From contig JAJYOH010000012.1 in the NCBI GenBank assembly GCA_021796315.1, positions 1 through 30,107 of the forward strand: a stretch of 30,107 nt of DNA, given 5' to 3'. The position numbers were made by a program, and so were the translations under genes. Below are positions 1-7,164 of the stretch, in pieces (position 1 is the stretch's first letter; each line of letters begins with the position of its first letter). A model generated the notes under the pieces. It did no database searches, was not told where the DNA came from, and was given only the letters and a program-made list of their open reading frames with translations. The stretch comes from Chloroflexota bacterium. GTDB taxonomy: Bacteria; Chloroflexota; Anaerolineae; Anaerolineales; Villigracilaceae.

Positions 1-47
1 CGGAGGGATGGCGTCAATCTCTCCGCATCGTCCAGCGCGAGGTGGTC

Positions 48-62
48 AGAACTCGGAGGTCT
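48..62. repeat. Half copy of the GAACTCGGA-type palindromic repeat
   Basis: The sequence AGAACTCGGAGGTCT matches the right half of the palindrome at 27522-27556 and resembles parts of 29411-29440 and 29722-29749. It lies in the leader of the riboswitch-controlled transcript. It is short, so membership in the family is tentative. Confidence 0.4.
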
Positions 63-113
63 CTCGTTATTACGCGCCGAACTTCATCATTTTGCCTTCA
101 CATCACAGGCAAC

Positions 114-138
114 AAAAACGCCTCTCATATGAGAGGCG
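114..138 (-). terminator. Intrinsic terminator of the SAM-I riboswitch expression platform
   Basis: The perfect 20-bp palindrome CGCCTCTCATATGAGAGGCG (119-138) is followed on the minus strand by TTTTTG. Its first arm shares CTCTCAT with the complement of the riboswitch P1 3' strand, giving mutually exclusive terminator and antiterminator structures. Confidence 0.9.
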
Positions 139-158
139 ACATTATTATAAGGTCAACT

Positions 159-251
159 CTCATCTCCCAGACGTATCGTCTGCCGAAATTGGCACCGCCT
201 GAACGGTTGCCGAGGCTTCAAAGGGTCGGTCCCTCTGCCTCTCTGGATGAG
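159..251 (-). promoter_or_regulatory. SAM-I (S-box) riboswitch aptamer
   Basis: Read on the minus strand, the sequence follows the SAM-I consensus: P1 5' strand CTCATC (251-246), then CAGAGAGGCAGAGGGA, the GACCC / TGAAGCC / CGGCAACC core, GGTGCCAATTTCGGCAG, and P1 3' strand GATGAG (164-159). SAM-I riboswitches bind S-adenosylmethionine and shut off genes for methionine or SAM synthesis and transport. A terminator follows at 119-138. Minus-strand bases 163-157 (ATGAGAG) can pair with 135-129 (CTCTCAT) as an antiterminator, so the switch should be off when SAM is bound. The controlled gene is outside the window to the left. Confidence 0.95.
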
Positions 252-301
252 TACAGACATACCTGCGGCTTGGTGCAGGCAATTTATGAAATTGTTGCGA
301 G

Positions 302-330
302 AGTCTAACATGGCGGTGGGCGATTGTCAA
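302..330 (-). promoter_or_regulatory. Sigma70-type promoter of the SAM riboswitch leader
   Basis: On the minus strand a perfect -35 TTGACA (330 to 325) is followed after 17 bp by -10 TAGACT (307 to 302), preceded by TG one base upstream (extended -10). The start would be near 295, about 45 bases before the riboswitch aptamer. This is the best-matching promoter in the window. It is divergent from the promoter of the glycosyltransferase pseudogene. Confidence 0.75.
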
Positions 331-331
331 T

Positions 332-362
332 TTGAAGCGGGGCAAAAAGGAAGGGATATAAT
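332..362 (+). promoter_or_regulatory. Putative promoter of the glycosyltransferase pseudogene
   Basis: A perfect -10 TATAAT lies at 357-362, with a moderate -35 TTGAAG at 332-337 and a 19-bp spacer. The same GATATAATC string lies upstream of the intact paralogue (around 1123-1131), so the duplication probably included the promoter. Confidence 0.5.
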
Positions 363-383
363 CAATATTAAATTTATAGAATC

Positions 384-1041
384 ATGGAAATGGGAACAAT
401 CATGCGAGCAATGTGGAACCGATGGAAGGTCATCGCAATAAAGCCGGGGTTTATAGGGTGGTTATTGGTTGCGTTGGGTATTGGCTTAAGATTGCGCCAA
501 TACATTGCAAATCGTTCTTTCTGGGTCGATGAGGCCACCTTGGCGCTGAATCTAACCCACCGAAATTTTTGGGGATTGATGAAACCGCTGGATTATGAAC
601 AAGGTGAGCCAGTCGGTTTTTTATTTATTGAAAAAAGCATCATTACCATTTTGGGAAACAGAGATTATATCCTGCGTTTATTTCCGCTTTTCTCTGGAAT
701 TCTGGCTGGTATTCTTTCCTATCTAATCGTCAATTCCTTGGTCAAAAGCAAAATCGGCAGTCTCTTCGCAGCGCTATTTTTTGCCATTTCCTGGCCTCTA
801 ATTTATTATTCATCCGAACTAAAGCAATATTCGAGCGATGTCATGGTTGGGCTATTGCTCATTTATTTATCGCTCCGGTGCCTGGATGAATTGGATCATC
901 TTTTCAAATATCATTGCTTGCGGTGGCTGCAAAAGAGATATGCTGACATTTTACGTTCAATATCTCGATCAATTTGGTTCGGTGACAGACAGTTTTCAAG
1001 CCATAGGCGCAGCTGTATATTTATATAATCTGAACCCATAA
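384..1041 (+). pseudogene. Glycosyltransferase family 39-like membrane protein, internally deleted pseudogene
   Basis: The first roughly 168 codons, from ATG 384 (or ATG 402, which has GGGAA upstream), match the N-terminus of the intact neighbour at 1164-2702, including the FWVDEATLALNL motif that corresponds to the acidic DE site of GT-C enzymes. Near base 890 the homology jumps to the neighbour's C-terminus and the frame changes. The C-terminal 49 residues are read in another frame up to the stop at 1039-1041 and are about two-thirds identical to the paralogue by eye. Comparison with the paralogue implies loss of about 0.9 kb (its 1657-2550). The uninterrupted frame runs to 1028 with a nonsense tail, so a working 12-TM enzyme cannot be made. 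It is the degenerate copy of a tandem duplication. Confidence 0.85.
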
Positions 1042-1124
1042 TTCCCAGTTGTATAAAATCATAGCGAGAGCTTGGCATTGCAGCAGGGGATTATCAAATT
1101 AAGTGGGGTACCAACGGAAAGCGA

Positions 1125-1130
1125 TATAAT
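1125..1130 (+). promoter_or_regulatory. Putative -10 element of the intact glycosyltransferase gene
   Basis: TATAAT stands inside GCGATATAATC, 33 bp before the start codon. No convincing -35 was found. The element is shared with the pseudogene copy and, as GATATAATG, with the region upstream of 3044. Confidence 0.4.
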
Positions 1131-1163
1131 CTCATCAGATCAAGTTCATAGAGGCAGAGCGTA

Positions 1164-2702
1164 ATGAAAGTGGATATAAAAGTATTGTGGCATCGCCTGA
1201 AGAGATTATTAAAACCAGGTTTTATCGGATGGTTGTTGGTTATATTAGGAATCGTGCTGCGGTTGCGGCAATATATTGCCAACCGCTCTTTTTGGCATGA
1301 TGAAGCAAATCTGGCGCTCAATCTGGTCAATCGCACATTTGGCAGTCTGGCACAGCCTCTGGATTACGATCAAGGTGCGCCAGTTGGTTTTCTGTTCGTA
1401 GAGAAATTGTTCATAACAATAATGGGCAACAAGGATTACATCCTGCGATTATTTCCGCTTTTATCGGGTCTATTGGCGGTTTACCTGATATATCGAATTG
1501 CCCGTGAATATTTTGGGACGGGCGGTTTCCTGGCCGTCCTTCTGTTTGCCATGTCGTGGCCATTAATTTATTATTCATCCGAGCTAAAACAATATTCCAG
1601 CGACGCAATGTTCGTATTGTTATTGATTTATCTGGCATTCCGTTGTCTCAAGGAAGACCCTCGTCCGAATGATTTTTTACTATTGGGTGCCGCCGGTTTC
1701 ATTTCAATTTGGCTGTCACACCCATCCGCTTTTGTTTTAGCCGGAATTGGTTTAGTTTTATTCTTTGAAAAACTGATCCACAAAAGGGATAAATCTCTTC
1801 TCTGGACCATAGGCATGGGAATAGCATGGATTGCTTCCTTTGGGGCGACATATTTAGTCTCCCTCCGTTATCTGGTCGCAGATTCTTCCCTGCAAAGTTA
1901 TTGGCGTAATGCGTTCATGCCCCGACCGATCTTACATCATTTGGATTGGCTCATACAAACTTATTTGTCATTATTGGGAACTGTTGGCTCGGGTATGGAT
2001 TTCCAATTTATATCCATAGTTTGTTCATTACTAATTATCATCGGCATGATGTCGCTATTAATACGCGACTGGAAAATTTTGTTCATTACAGCGTTACCGT
2101 TTATTCTGGCGCTGGTGGCAGCGGCTTTGCAAAAGTACCCGCTCAAAGGCCGGTTTGTTCTATTCTTAGCCCCACTAGTGATTTTGCTAATAGCTGAAGG
2201 TATTGGACGAATCTATACGACGATTAGCAAATGGAATCGCGGTCCTGCATTGTCCATATGTTTGGTTCTCGTATTGACGCTCCTATGGCTGCCGGTCAAC
2301 GTTGTCACCAGTAACTTTCTATCACCGCCCCTGGGAGATGATATTAAGCCTGCCATGAATTATGTTGAACAGCATAGGACGCAAGACGATATTATCTACG
2401 TCTATCATGGCGCCAGGCCTTCATTTAATTATTATGCTCCATTCTATGGTCTTGATAAGGGGAATGTGATTTCAGGCCTTGATCTCGACAATGCCCCCGC
2501 CCTTAAGCAATTCTATAGTCAAGTAGATCAGCTTAGGGGCAATGACAGGGTCTGGATCATATTTTCTCACATTGTTGCCTGCGGTGGTTGTACTGGAGAT
2601 ATGGAAGCCTTTTATGTTCAATATCTTAACCAATTTGGCAAGATGGAGGATCAATTCCATGCTTATGGGGCAGATGTATATTTATATAATCTAAGTCAAT
2701 GA
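1164..2702 (+). CDS. Glycosyltransferase family 39-like (GT-C) integral membrane protein
   Basis: This 512-residue polytopic protein has about ten to twelve hydrophobic segments. After the first one (residues 20-34) comes RSFWHDEANLALNLV, where D46/E47 fit the catalytic or metal-binding acidic pair in the first outer loop of GT-C/PMT-type enzymes. These use polyprenyl-phosphate sugars at the outer membrane face to modify lipids, glycans or proteins. A soluble C-terminal part (about 385-512) follows the last membrane span. The family assignment rests on overall pattern, and substrate and acceptor cannot be read from sequence. ATG 1164 is chosen because it aligns with the paralogue; the Shine-Dalgarno-like GAGG lies rather far upstream. 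The gene is AT-rich compared with the tup and signalling genes. An internally deleted paralogue lies just upstream. Confidence 0.75.
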   Translation: MKVDIKVLWHRLKRLLKPGFIGWLLVILGIVLRLRQYIANRSFWHDEANLALNLVNRTFGSLAQPLDYDQGAPVGFLFVEKLFITIMGNKDYILRLFPLLSGLLAVYLIYRIAREYFGTGGFLAVLLFAMSWPLIYYSSELKQYSSDAMFVLLLIYLAFRCLKEDPRPNDFLLLGAAGFISIWLSHPSAFVLAGIGLVLFFEKLIHKRDKSLLWTIGMGIAWIASFGATYLVSLRYLVADSSLQSYWRNAFMPRPILHHLDWLIQTYLSLLGTVGSGMDFQFISIVCSLLIIIGMMSLLIRDWKILFITALPFILALVAAALQKYPLKGRFVLFLAPLVILLIAEGIGRIYTTISKWNRGPALSICLVLVLTLLWLPVNVVTSNFLSPPLGDDIKPAMNYVEQHRTQDDIIYVYHGARPSFNYYAPFYGLDKGNVISGLDLDNAPALKQFYSQVDQLRGNDRVWIIFSHIVACGGCTGDMEAFYVQYLNQFGKMEDQFHAYGADVYLYNLSQ

Positions 2703-3043
2703 TTTCTATTTTTTGCAAATAGCTGTTTTACATTTTGCCGGGACATTTATCCGCCATGTTAAGAAGTACCGGTAATGGGAAAAAACGAAAGGAAAAATGT
2801 GAAGATTGCAGGTTTGCAGCAAGAATTATTTTGTTCAGTTTTATGAAAATCTGCTTGCAAAACCTTTTGATATAATGAACGAGCCTTAGAAATCTCTTTG
2901 TAAACAAAGGATATTTGAAAATTCTTCACTTACGCCATTCCATCAGGCGATAATGCAGTCATGGTTACTCTCTGAAAACAAAAACATTGCCCTATTATTC
3001 AAGCAAAGTCCAGCCAATTCGAAGGCCTTGCTGAGGAAAGTAA
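2703..3043. other. 341-bp AT-rich intergenic region between two glycosyltransferase-like genes
   Basis: No convincing gene is present. A 35-codon frame (2953-3060) lacks a Shine-Dalgarno and runs into the next gene, so it is not called. The region holds an extended -10 at 2868-2876 and the ribosome-binding site GAGGAAAG (3033-3040) for the next gene. No terminator hairpin was recognised after 2702. Confidence 0.6.
2868..2876 (+). promoter_or_regulatory. Putative extended -10 promoter for the 3044 gene
   Basis: TGATATAAT gives a perfect -10 (2871-2876) with the TG extension. No good -35 lies 16-18 bp upstream, which fits an extended -10 promoter. The start near 2883 would leave a leader of about 160 bases. 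Confidence 0.45.
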
Positions 3044-4783
3044 ATGTCTCTTCCAGATAATTTCCAAATGAAAAAAAATCAAATAGCAGCGCTTCTCCTC
3101 AGCACTAGTGCTTTTGCGGGGATTGTTTACTTCATCATATTTTTTATTCCTAGATCCAAACCGGATAACCAATTGATTCTAGGACTATCGGCATCGCGAG
3201 TTTTTATGGGCGCCATTTGGATGGCGCTTTTGCTGATTAATATTGGGGCAATACTATTTGCAAGCATAAATTGGGGTCCCTGGCAAAAAGAACTTGAAAG
3301 AAATATGGCTAAATTTTATTCAGACCATCACAGCATGATAATGATGGTGTTATATGCGATTTTATGTATAACCGGTGCTTTTTTATTGTTGGTGATGCCA
3401 CCCATTATTTCTCCTCTTCGTTTTCTTGAATCGGTTAATATCCGATTAGGCGGTTTCTTAAGTTGGATTTTTTTGGCTGACCTACTCTTGATAACAATGT
3501 TGCGGTTGGTCGCTGCAGAAACATTGCGCAATGATCGGGTCATGGCCCAATTGGACGCAATTCTAATTTACATAGGCTTGTTTCTGATAACTTTTTTCTT
3601 GTATGCCCATATCGCAGCATTGATCGGTTGGGTCAACAAAACCAAATATTCTTTTTGGGATTTACTTGCAGGGGCGTTATTAAAAGGAAGACTTTATATA
3701 GAGAATCCCCCATATACTCATGATCTAACTTTTTTCAATGGGAAATGGTATGTCCCGATGCCACCCCTGCCGGCCTTTCTGTTTTTACCTATTGCATACT
3801 TGATCGGGGCCGACAACATAAGTACAAGCTATTTATCCATGGTCTTTAGCGCCATTAATGGTGTACTTGTACTCTTGATCTTGGAACAACTGGTCAGGCA
3901 TAGGTGGATTAACCTTTCTAAAAATGGCATGTTTTGGTTGGTTGTAGTGTTTTTATTTGGAACCCCGCACCTTTGGGTTGGCATTAGCGGGAGGGGTTGG
4001 TACGTCAGCCAGATTTTAACGGTATTGTTTTTAGCCCTGGCAATATACACAGCGCTGCGCGGATGGTCGGCATGGCTAATCGCCGCGTTTATAGCCATTG
4101 CCATGTTGGCGCGCCCTAACAGTTTGATGACTTGGCCATTTGCTTTTGCAATCTCGATGCAGATACTCAAGGAAAATCAAGGAAAAATCGAATTAAAGCA
4201 GGCCTTTCTGTGGAGCGTCAAAACTGCGCTTCCAATTCTTGTTGCAGTTCTTATGTTGCTCACTTATAACTACTTAAGATTCGATAATTTTATGGATTTT
4301 GGCTACACTACAGTCAACGCCGGTCCAGATATAGTACAGAATGTACAAACTTATGGCCTATTTTCGCCGCACTTCATAGCCTGGAATCTTGAGGTAATGC
4401 TTTTCAAGATGCCCAAAATAAACTGGGGAGCGCCATGGCCGGTTCACCCCAGAGGAGCTATATGGCCGGTTGATCCAACCACCACAGGTATGAGCATATT
4501 TTTCACCACACCTGCTTTATTGTACTTGTTTCATCGTTACCCAAAGCAGTGGTGGATCTTGGGCGCGTGGGTAGCCGTTTTATTCAATATAGGTATGCTC
4601 AGCCTTTATTCCAATACGGGTTCCGCCCAATTTGGCTATCGTTATATTCTGGATTTTCTTGTGCCGCTCATCGCTATGCTGGCAGTGGGAATGGGTAAAA
4701 AAGTCCCCTGGCATTTTATTGCCCTTGTACTATTAAGTATTGCTATTAATATTTATGGTGCATACTGGTTTATGAACGGATAA
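3044..4783 (+). CDS. Polytopic membrane protein, GT-C glycosyltransferase-like
   Basis: This 579-residue membrane protein has roughly 11-13 hydrophobic segments. The start at ATG 3044 is supported by GAGGAAAG ending 3 bases before it; ATG 3068 is an alternative. After the fourth or fifth span there is an outer loop of the form FNGKWYVPMPPLPAFLFLP, typical of large bacterial GT-C-like proteins, and later LARPNSLMTWPF. These are features of ArnT/PMT-related proteins of unknown specificity. A classic DE motif after the first span is not obvious, so activity is uncertain. The protein is not closely similar to the 1164 product but lies next to it in the same orientation, suggesting a shared envelope or glycan pathway. 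It probably has its own promoter, given the 341-bp gap. Confidence 0.65.
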   Translation: MSLPDNFQMKKNQIAALLLSTSAFAGIVYFIIFFIPRSKPDNQLILGLSASRVFMGAIWMALLLINIGAILFASINWGPWQKELERNMAKFYSDHHSMIMMVLYAILCITGAFLLLVMPPIISPLRFLESVNIRLGGFLSWIFLADLLLITMLRLVAAETLRNDRVMAQLDAILIYIGLFLITFFLYAHIAALIGWVNKTKYSFWDLLAGALLKGRLYIENPPYTHDLTFFNGKWYVPMPPLPAFLFLPIAYLIGADNISTSYLSMVFSAINGVLVLLILEQLVRHRWINLSKNGMFWLVVVFLFGTPHLWVGISGRGWYVSQILTVLFLALAIYTALRGWSAWLIAAFIAIAMLARPNSLMTWPFAFAISMQILKENQGKIELKQAFLWSVKTALPILVAVLMLLTYNYLRFDNFMDFGYTTVNAGPDIVQNVQTYGLFSPHFIAWNLEVMLFKMPKINWGAPWPVHPRGAIWPVDPTTTGMSIFFTTPALLYLFHRYPKQWWILGAWVAVLFNIGMLSLYSNTGSAQFGYRYILDFLVPLIAMLAVGMGKKVPWHFIALVLLSIAINIYGAYWFMNG

Positions 4784-4852
4784 GAGCTTAACTGGAAGTC
4801 TTCCGCTTAAAGACCATTAGCCCTCATCTCGATGTAGTCAACGCCATCTAAT

Positions 4853-4882
4853 TTGACTTAATATCAGTCAATATGCTACACT
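4853..4882 (+). promoter_or_regulatory. Promoter and overlapping inverted-repeat operator of the tungstate locus
   Basis: The -35 TTGACT (4853-4858) is 18 bp from the -10 TACACT (4877-4882), which carries the TG extension (TGCTACACT). The -35 is also the left arm of an inverted repeat, TTGACT-N7-AGTCAA (4853-4871), lying between -35 and -10. This is where a repressor would block RNA polymerase. Autoregulation by the HTH protein at 4908 is an inference. Confidence 0.6.
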
Positions 4883-4907
4883 ACCATTAAGTTTTCCCTA
4901 AATCGCC

Positions 4908-5882
4908 ATGAACAAAATTGAAACCCTGCGAGCGTTTGACCAGATCAAGCTTTTAGCGGACTCACGCCGCATGATGATCCTGCGCCTGCTGATGGCGCAG
5001 CCCGCCACCCTCACGCATCTGGCCCGGATCATGAAGCAGTCCCCGGCATGGGTGCGGCACCACATCAAGACACTCGAATCCGCCAAGCTGGTCGAGATCG
5101 CCGAAATCCGCAAAACAGGGACAGTGACTGAAAAATATTATCGGGCAAGATCAAATGCAATTTTATTACAGGAACTTATCCTGCCCCAAAGTAAAAAATC
5201 TGCTTTGATTTTTTCAGGCAGTCACGACCTGGCTCTTGAATCTGCTACAGAACATTTAGCCAAACATTTTCATTTGCTGAGTTTGCCCGTCGGCTCGCTG
5301 GATGGACTGGTGAATTTGCGTCAGGGACTTTGTCAAATATCCGGCGCACACTTGCTCGACGAGAACGGCGAATACAACACGTCTTACATCCGACACTTTT
5401 TCCCCGACCGCAACGTGGAAGTCATCACGCTCGCTTATCGCACGCAGGGACTCATGCTCTCGCCGGGCAACCCGAAAAAGGTCAGGAAAGTTGCGGACCT
5501 GGCGCGGCCAAATATCCGCTTTGTGAATCGCAATCCCGGTTCAGGCACGCGCTTGTGGATCGATCAGGAATTAAAAAGATTGGGCATTTCATCTGAAAAA
5601 ATCACAGGCTATGAAAATATCGTGAAGACTCACAGTGAGGCCGCAACATTGATCGAAGAAAATAAAGCCGACGTATCTCTCGGCCTGCAAGCCGCCGCTT
5701 ATCAACATAGACTCGATTTCATCCCGCTTTTTGAAGAACGTTATGATCTTGTTCTGCCGCGCGAGAATGAAAAAGTGGTCACTCCCCTGCTCGACTATTT
5801 ACAAACTGCATCTTTCCGAAGCGAACTCAACATCCTGACAGGCTACAACTCTGCCCACAGTGGCGAGCAAATTTCACTTTGA
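4908..5882 (+). CDS. ArsR/MarR-like HTH regulator with PBP-like ligand-binding domain (tungstate/molybdate sensor)
   Basis: A winged-helix domain fills about residues 1-80, with a helix-turn-helix around DSRRMMILRLLMAQPATL and HHIKTLESAKLVE. Residues about 95-310 resemble a periplasmic-binding-protein-like domain (PF12727 type), with NRNPGSGTRLWIDQEL and a VSLGLQAAA segment like those of ModA/TupA-related sensors. Such proteins bind an oxyanion or cofactor in the cytoplasm and control uptake genes. It is 324 residues and starts at ATG 4908, about 20 bases after the predicted transcription start. It is followed after 11 bp by a lipoprotein and then the tup genes, which supports a role in tungstate or molybdate control. 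The likely operator is the inverted repeat at 4853-4871. Confidence 0.75.
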   Translation: MNKIETLRAFDQIKLLADSRRMMILRLLMAQPATLTHLARIMKQSPAWVRHHIKTLESAKLVEIAEIRKTGTVTEKYYRARSNAILLQELILPQSKKSALIFSGSHDLALESATEHLAKHFHLLSLPVGSLDGLVNLRQGLCQISGAHLLDENGEYNTSYIRHFFPDRNVEVITLAYRTQGLMLSPGNPKKVRKVADLARPNIRFVNRNPGSGTRLWIDQELKRLGISSEKITGYENIVKTHSEAATLIEENKADVSLGLQAAAYQHRLDFIPLFEERYDLVLPRENEKVVTPLLDYLQTASFRSELNILTGYNSAHSGEQISL

Positions 5883-5893
5883 GGAAAGAAAAA

Positions 5894-6343
5894 ATGAAGC
5901 GTTTATTTTCTGTTTTGTTTTTGCTCGGCATTTTGCTTTCGGCCTGTGCGCCAGCATCGACCCCTGCCGCGAATCAACCCAAGACTCCACAAGCTCTTCA
6001 ACCGACTGCCGTTTCAACCGCATTGTTTCAAATTGTTAAACCTGATGGAACAAAAGTCGGCGTGACCATGGATGACATGAAGAAGCTGCCTCTTGCGCAG
6101 TTGACAGTCGAAGGAAAAGTTGAGGAAGGGCCCAAACTGCTGGATATTTTGAACGCAGCCGGTATAACCGACTTCACTGAAGTCACATTGACCGGAAGCG
6201 CCAGCCCCGCAACGCTGACCAAAGCTCAGGTGGACGACAACACCCTTCTTGATTTCACCAATCACGGCACGGTCAAACTCGCCACAACATATATCCCCAA
6301 AGCAAACTGGACGAAGGATATTTCAGAGATCACGGTGAAGTAA
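5894..6343 (+). CDS. Small lipoprotein with molybdopterin-oxidoreductase-like (SUOX-type) fold, putative
   Basis: The 149-residue product starts with a lipoprotein signal ending LLSAC (lipid-modified C18), then a P/A/T-rich spacer and a compact domain (about 45-149). ATG 5894 is preferred over a TTG at 5879 because GAGGAAAG (5881-5888) sits 5 bases upstream and the signal peptide begins MKRL. The domain has VTMDDMKKLPLAQL, EGPKLLDILNAAG and VTLTGSASPATLT, a pattern like small SUOX-fold domains without the cofactor-binding cysteine. It probably does not bind molybdopterin. Extracytoplasmic location is certain from the lipobox; the function is unknown. Its place between regulator and transporter suggests a link to oxyanion handling or to a tungsto-enzyme. 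Confidence 0.6.
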   Translation: MKRLFSVLFLLGILLSACAPASTPAANQPKTPQALQPTAVSTALFQIVKPDGTKVGVTMDDMKKLPLAQLTVEGKVEEGPKLLDILNAAGITDFTEVTLTGSASPATLTKAQVDDNTLLDFTNHGTVKLATTYIPKANWTKDISEITVK

Positions 6344-6427
6344 CGTCATTGCGAGACGCTTTTTTTCGAAGCAATCTCACCACACAACAGGAGATTGCTT
6401 CGCTCGCTAATGCTCGCTCGCAATGAC
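6344..6427. repeat. Dispersed palindromic element (GTCATTGCGAG type), complete copy
   Basis: Outer arms GTCATTGCGAG (6345-6355) and CTCGCAATGAC (6417-6427) are exact inverted repeats. Inner arms CGAAGCAATCTC (6367-6378) and GAGATTGCTTCG (6391-6402) are a second exact pair, giving a nested cruciform. The element begins directly after the stop codon at 6343. Elements with this sequence are known as dispersed intergenic repeats in many bacterial genomes. A decayed copy lies at 20073-20110. Confidence 0.85.
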
Positions 6428-6441
6428 ATACGAAAAAATTT

Positions 6442-7164
6442 ATGCGCTATTTAATTGGGATCGACGACACAGATAATCTGGAAAGCCGCGGCACGGGGCA
6501 TCGCGTCCGCATGTTGGCGGATTGGCTGGTAGAAAATAAATCAGCCGCGCCGCTTGGAATCACGCGCCATCAATTATTGGTCGATCCGCAAATCCCATAT
6601 ACATCTCACAATAGTTCGGCTTGCATGTCTGTGGACACAAATAATTCCAACGATGTCTGGGATGCCTCGCGCGAGTTTCTTTTGCGCGAAAGCGCGGTCG
6701 GTTCAGACGCCGGTTTGTGTCTCGCAGCGTGGGATGAAGTTCCGCCGTGTGTGCGTGCGTTCGGAGTCCGCGCCAAGCAAGTCGTTCTGACTCAGCTCGA
6801 AGCGGAACAAACCGCCCTCGATAACGGCCTCCGTTTAGAAGGTCTGACCGGAACCGGCGGCGGAATCATCGGCGCATTGGCCGCGGTCGGCTTGCGTCAT
6901 GCTGGCAACGATGGACGCTTCCTGTGGCTTCCCGGCCTGCGCGAGTTGCAGGGAAAAATTCCTGTTCAACAAATTTGTTCGCAAGGTCACGTCGATTCCA
7001 TTTGCACGGTCGAAGGCACGGCGCTTTCGGCAACAATGTTGGTGAATGTCGGCGAATGGGTCCGGCCTGTTCTTCGCCAGGGACGGGCCACACTTTATGT
7101 TGAGGAGATAAATCATGAATGGCACATCATCTCGAAAGATCGAATCAAAAGCCTTTCCAACTGA
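6442..7164 (+). CDS. TiaS-like domain protein (tRNA(Ile2) 2-agmatinylcytidine synthetase-related)
   Basis: The N-terminus reads MRYLIGIDDTDNLESRGTGH, the hallmark of archaeal TiaS (D8, D9, D11 and the GTGH segment), and the C-terminal part has GTGGGIIGALAAVGLR. At 240 residues it lacks the zinc ribbon and the extra C-terminal domains of full-length archaeal TiaS. Bacteria normally modify the AUA-reading tRNA with TilS lysidine synthetase, so a true agmatidine role is unlikely here, and position suggests some link to tungstate use. The next gene starts inside its last 50 bases with its own Shine-Dalgarno, so the two are cotranscribed. No clear Shine-Dalgarno lies before ATG 6442, which is 14 bp beyond the palindromic repeat. 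Confidence 0.7.
   Translation: MRYLIGIDDTDNLESRGTGHRVRMLADWLVENKSAAPLGITRHQLLVDPQIPYTSHNSSACMSVDTNNSNDVWDASREFLLRESAVGSDAGLCLAAWDEVPPCVRAFGVRAKQVVLTQLEAEQTALDNGLRLEGLTGTGGGIIGALAAVGLRHAGNDGRFLWLPGLRELQGKIPVQQICSQGHVDSICTVEGTALSATMLVNVGEWVRPVLRQGRATLYVEEINHEWHIISKDRIKSLSN

Noticed and set aside
8..345. Three open frames (8-202 and 42-308 plus strand, 160-345 minus strand) at the left edge
   Set aside because: They cross the SAM-I riboswitch and terminator, lack ribosome sites and encode no recognisable protein.
838..1041. Separate 67-residue gene
   Set aside because: It is the frameshifted C-terminus of the deleted glycosyltransferase copy, homologous to the end of the neighbouring protein.
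2953..3060. 35-codon leader peptide before the 3044 gene
   Set aside because: No Shine-Dalgarno and no special codon pattern; it overlaps the real start.
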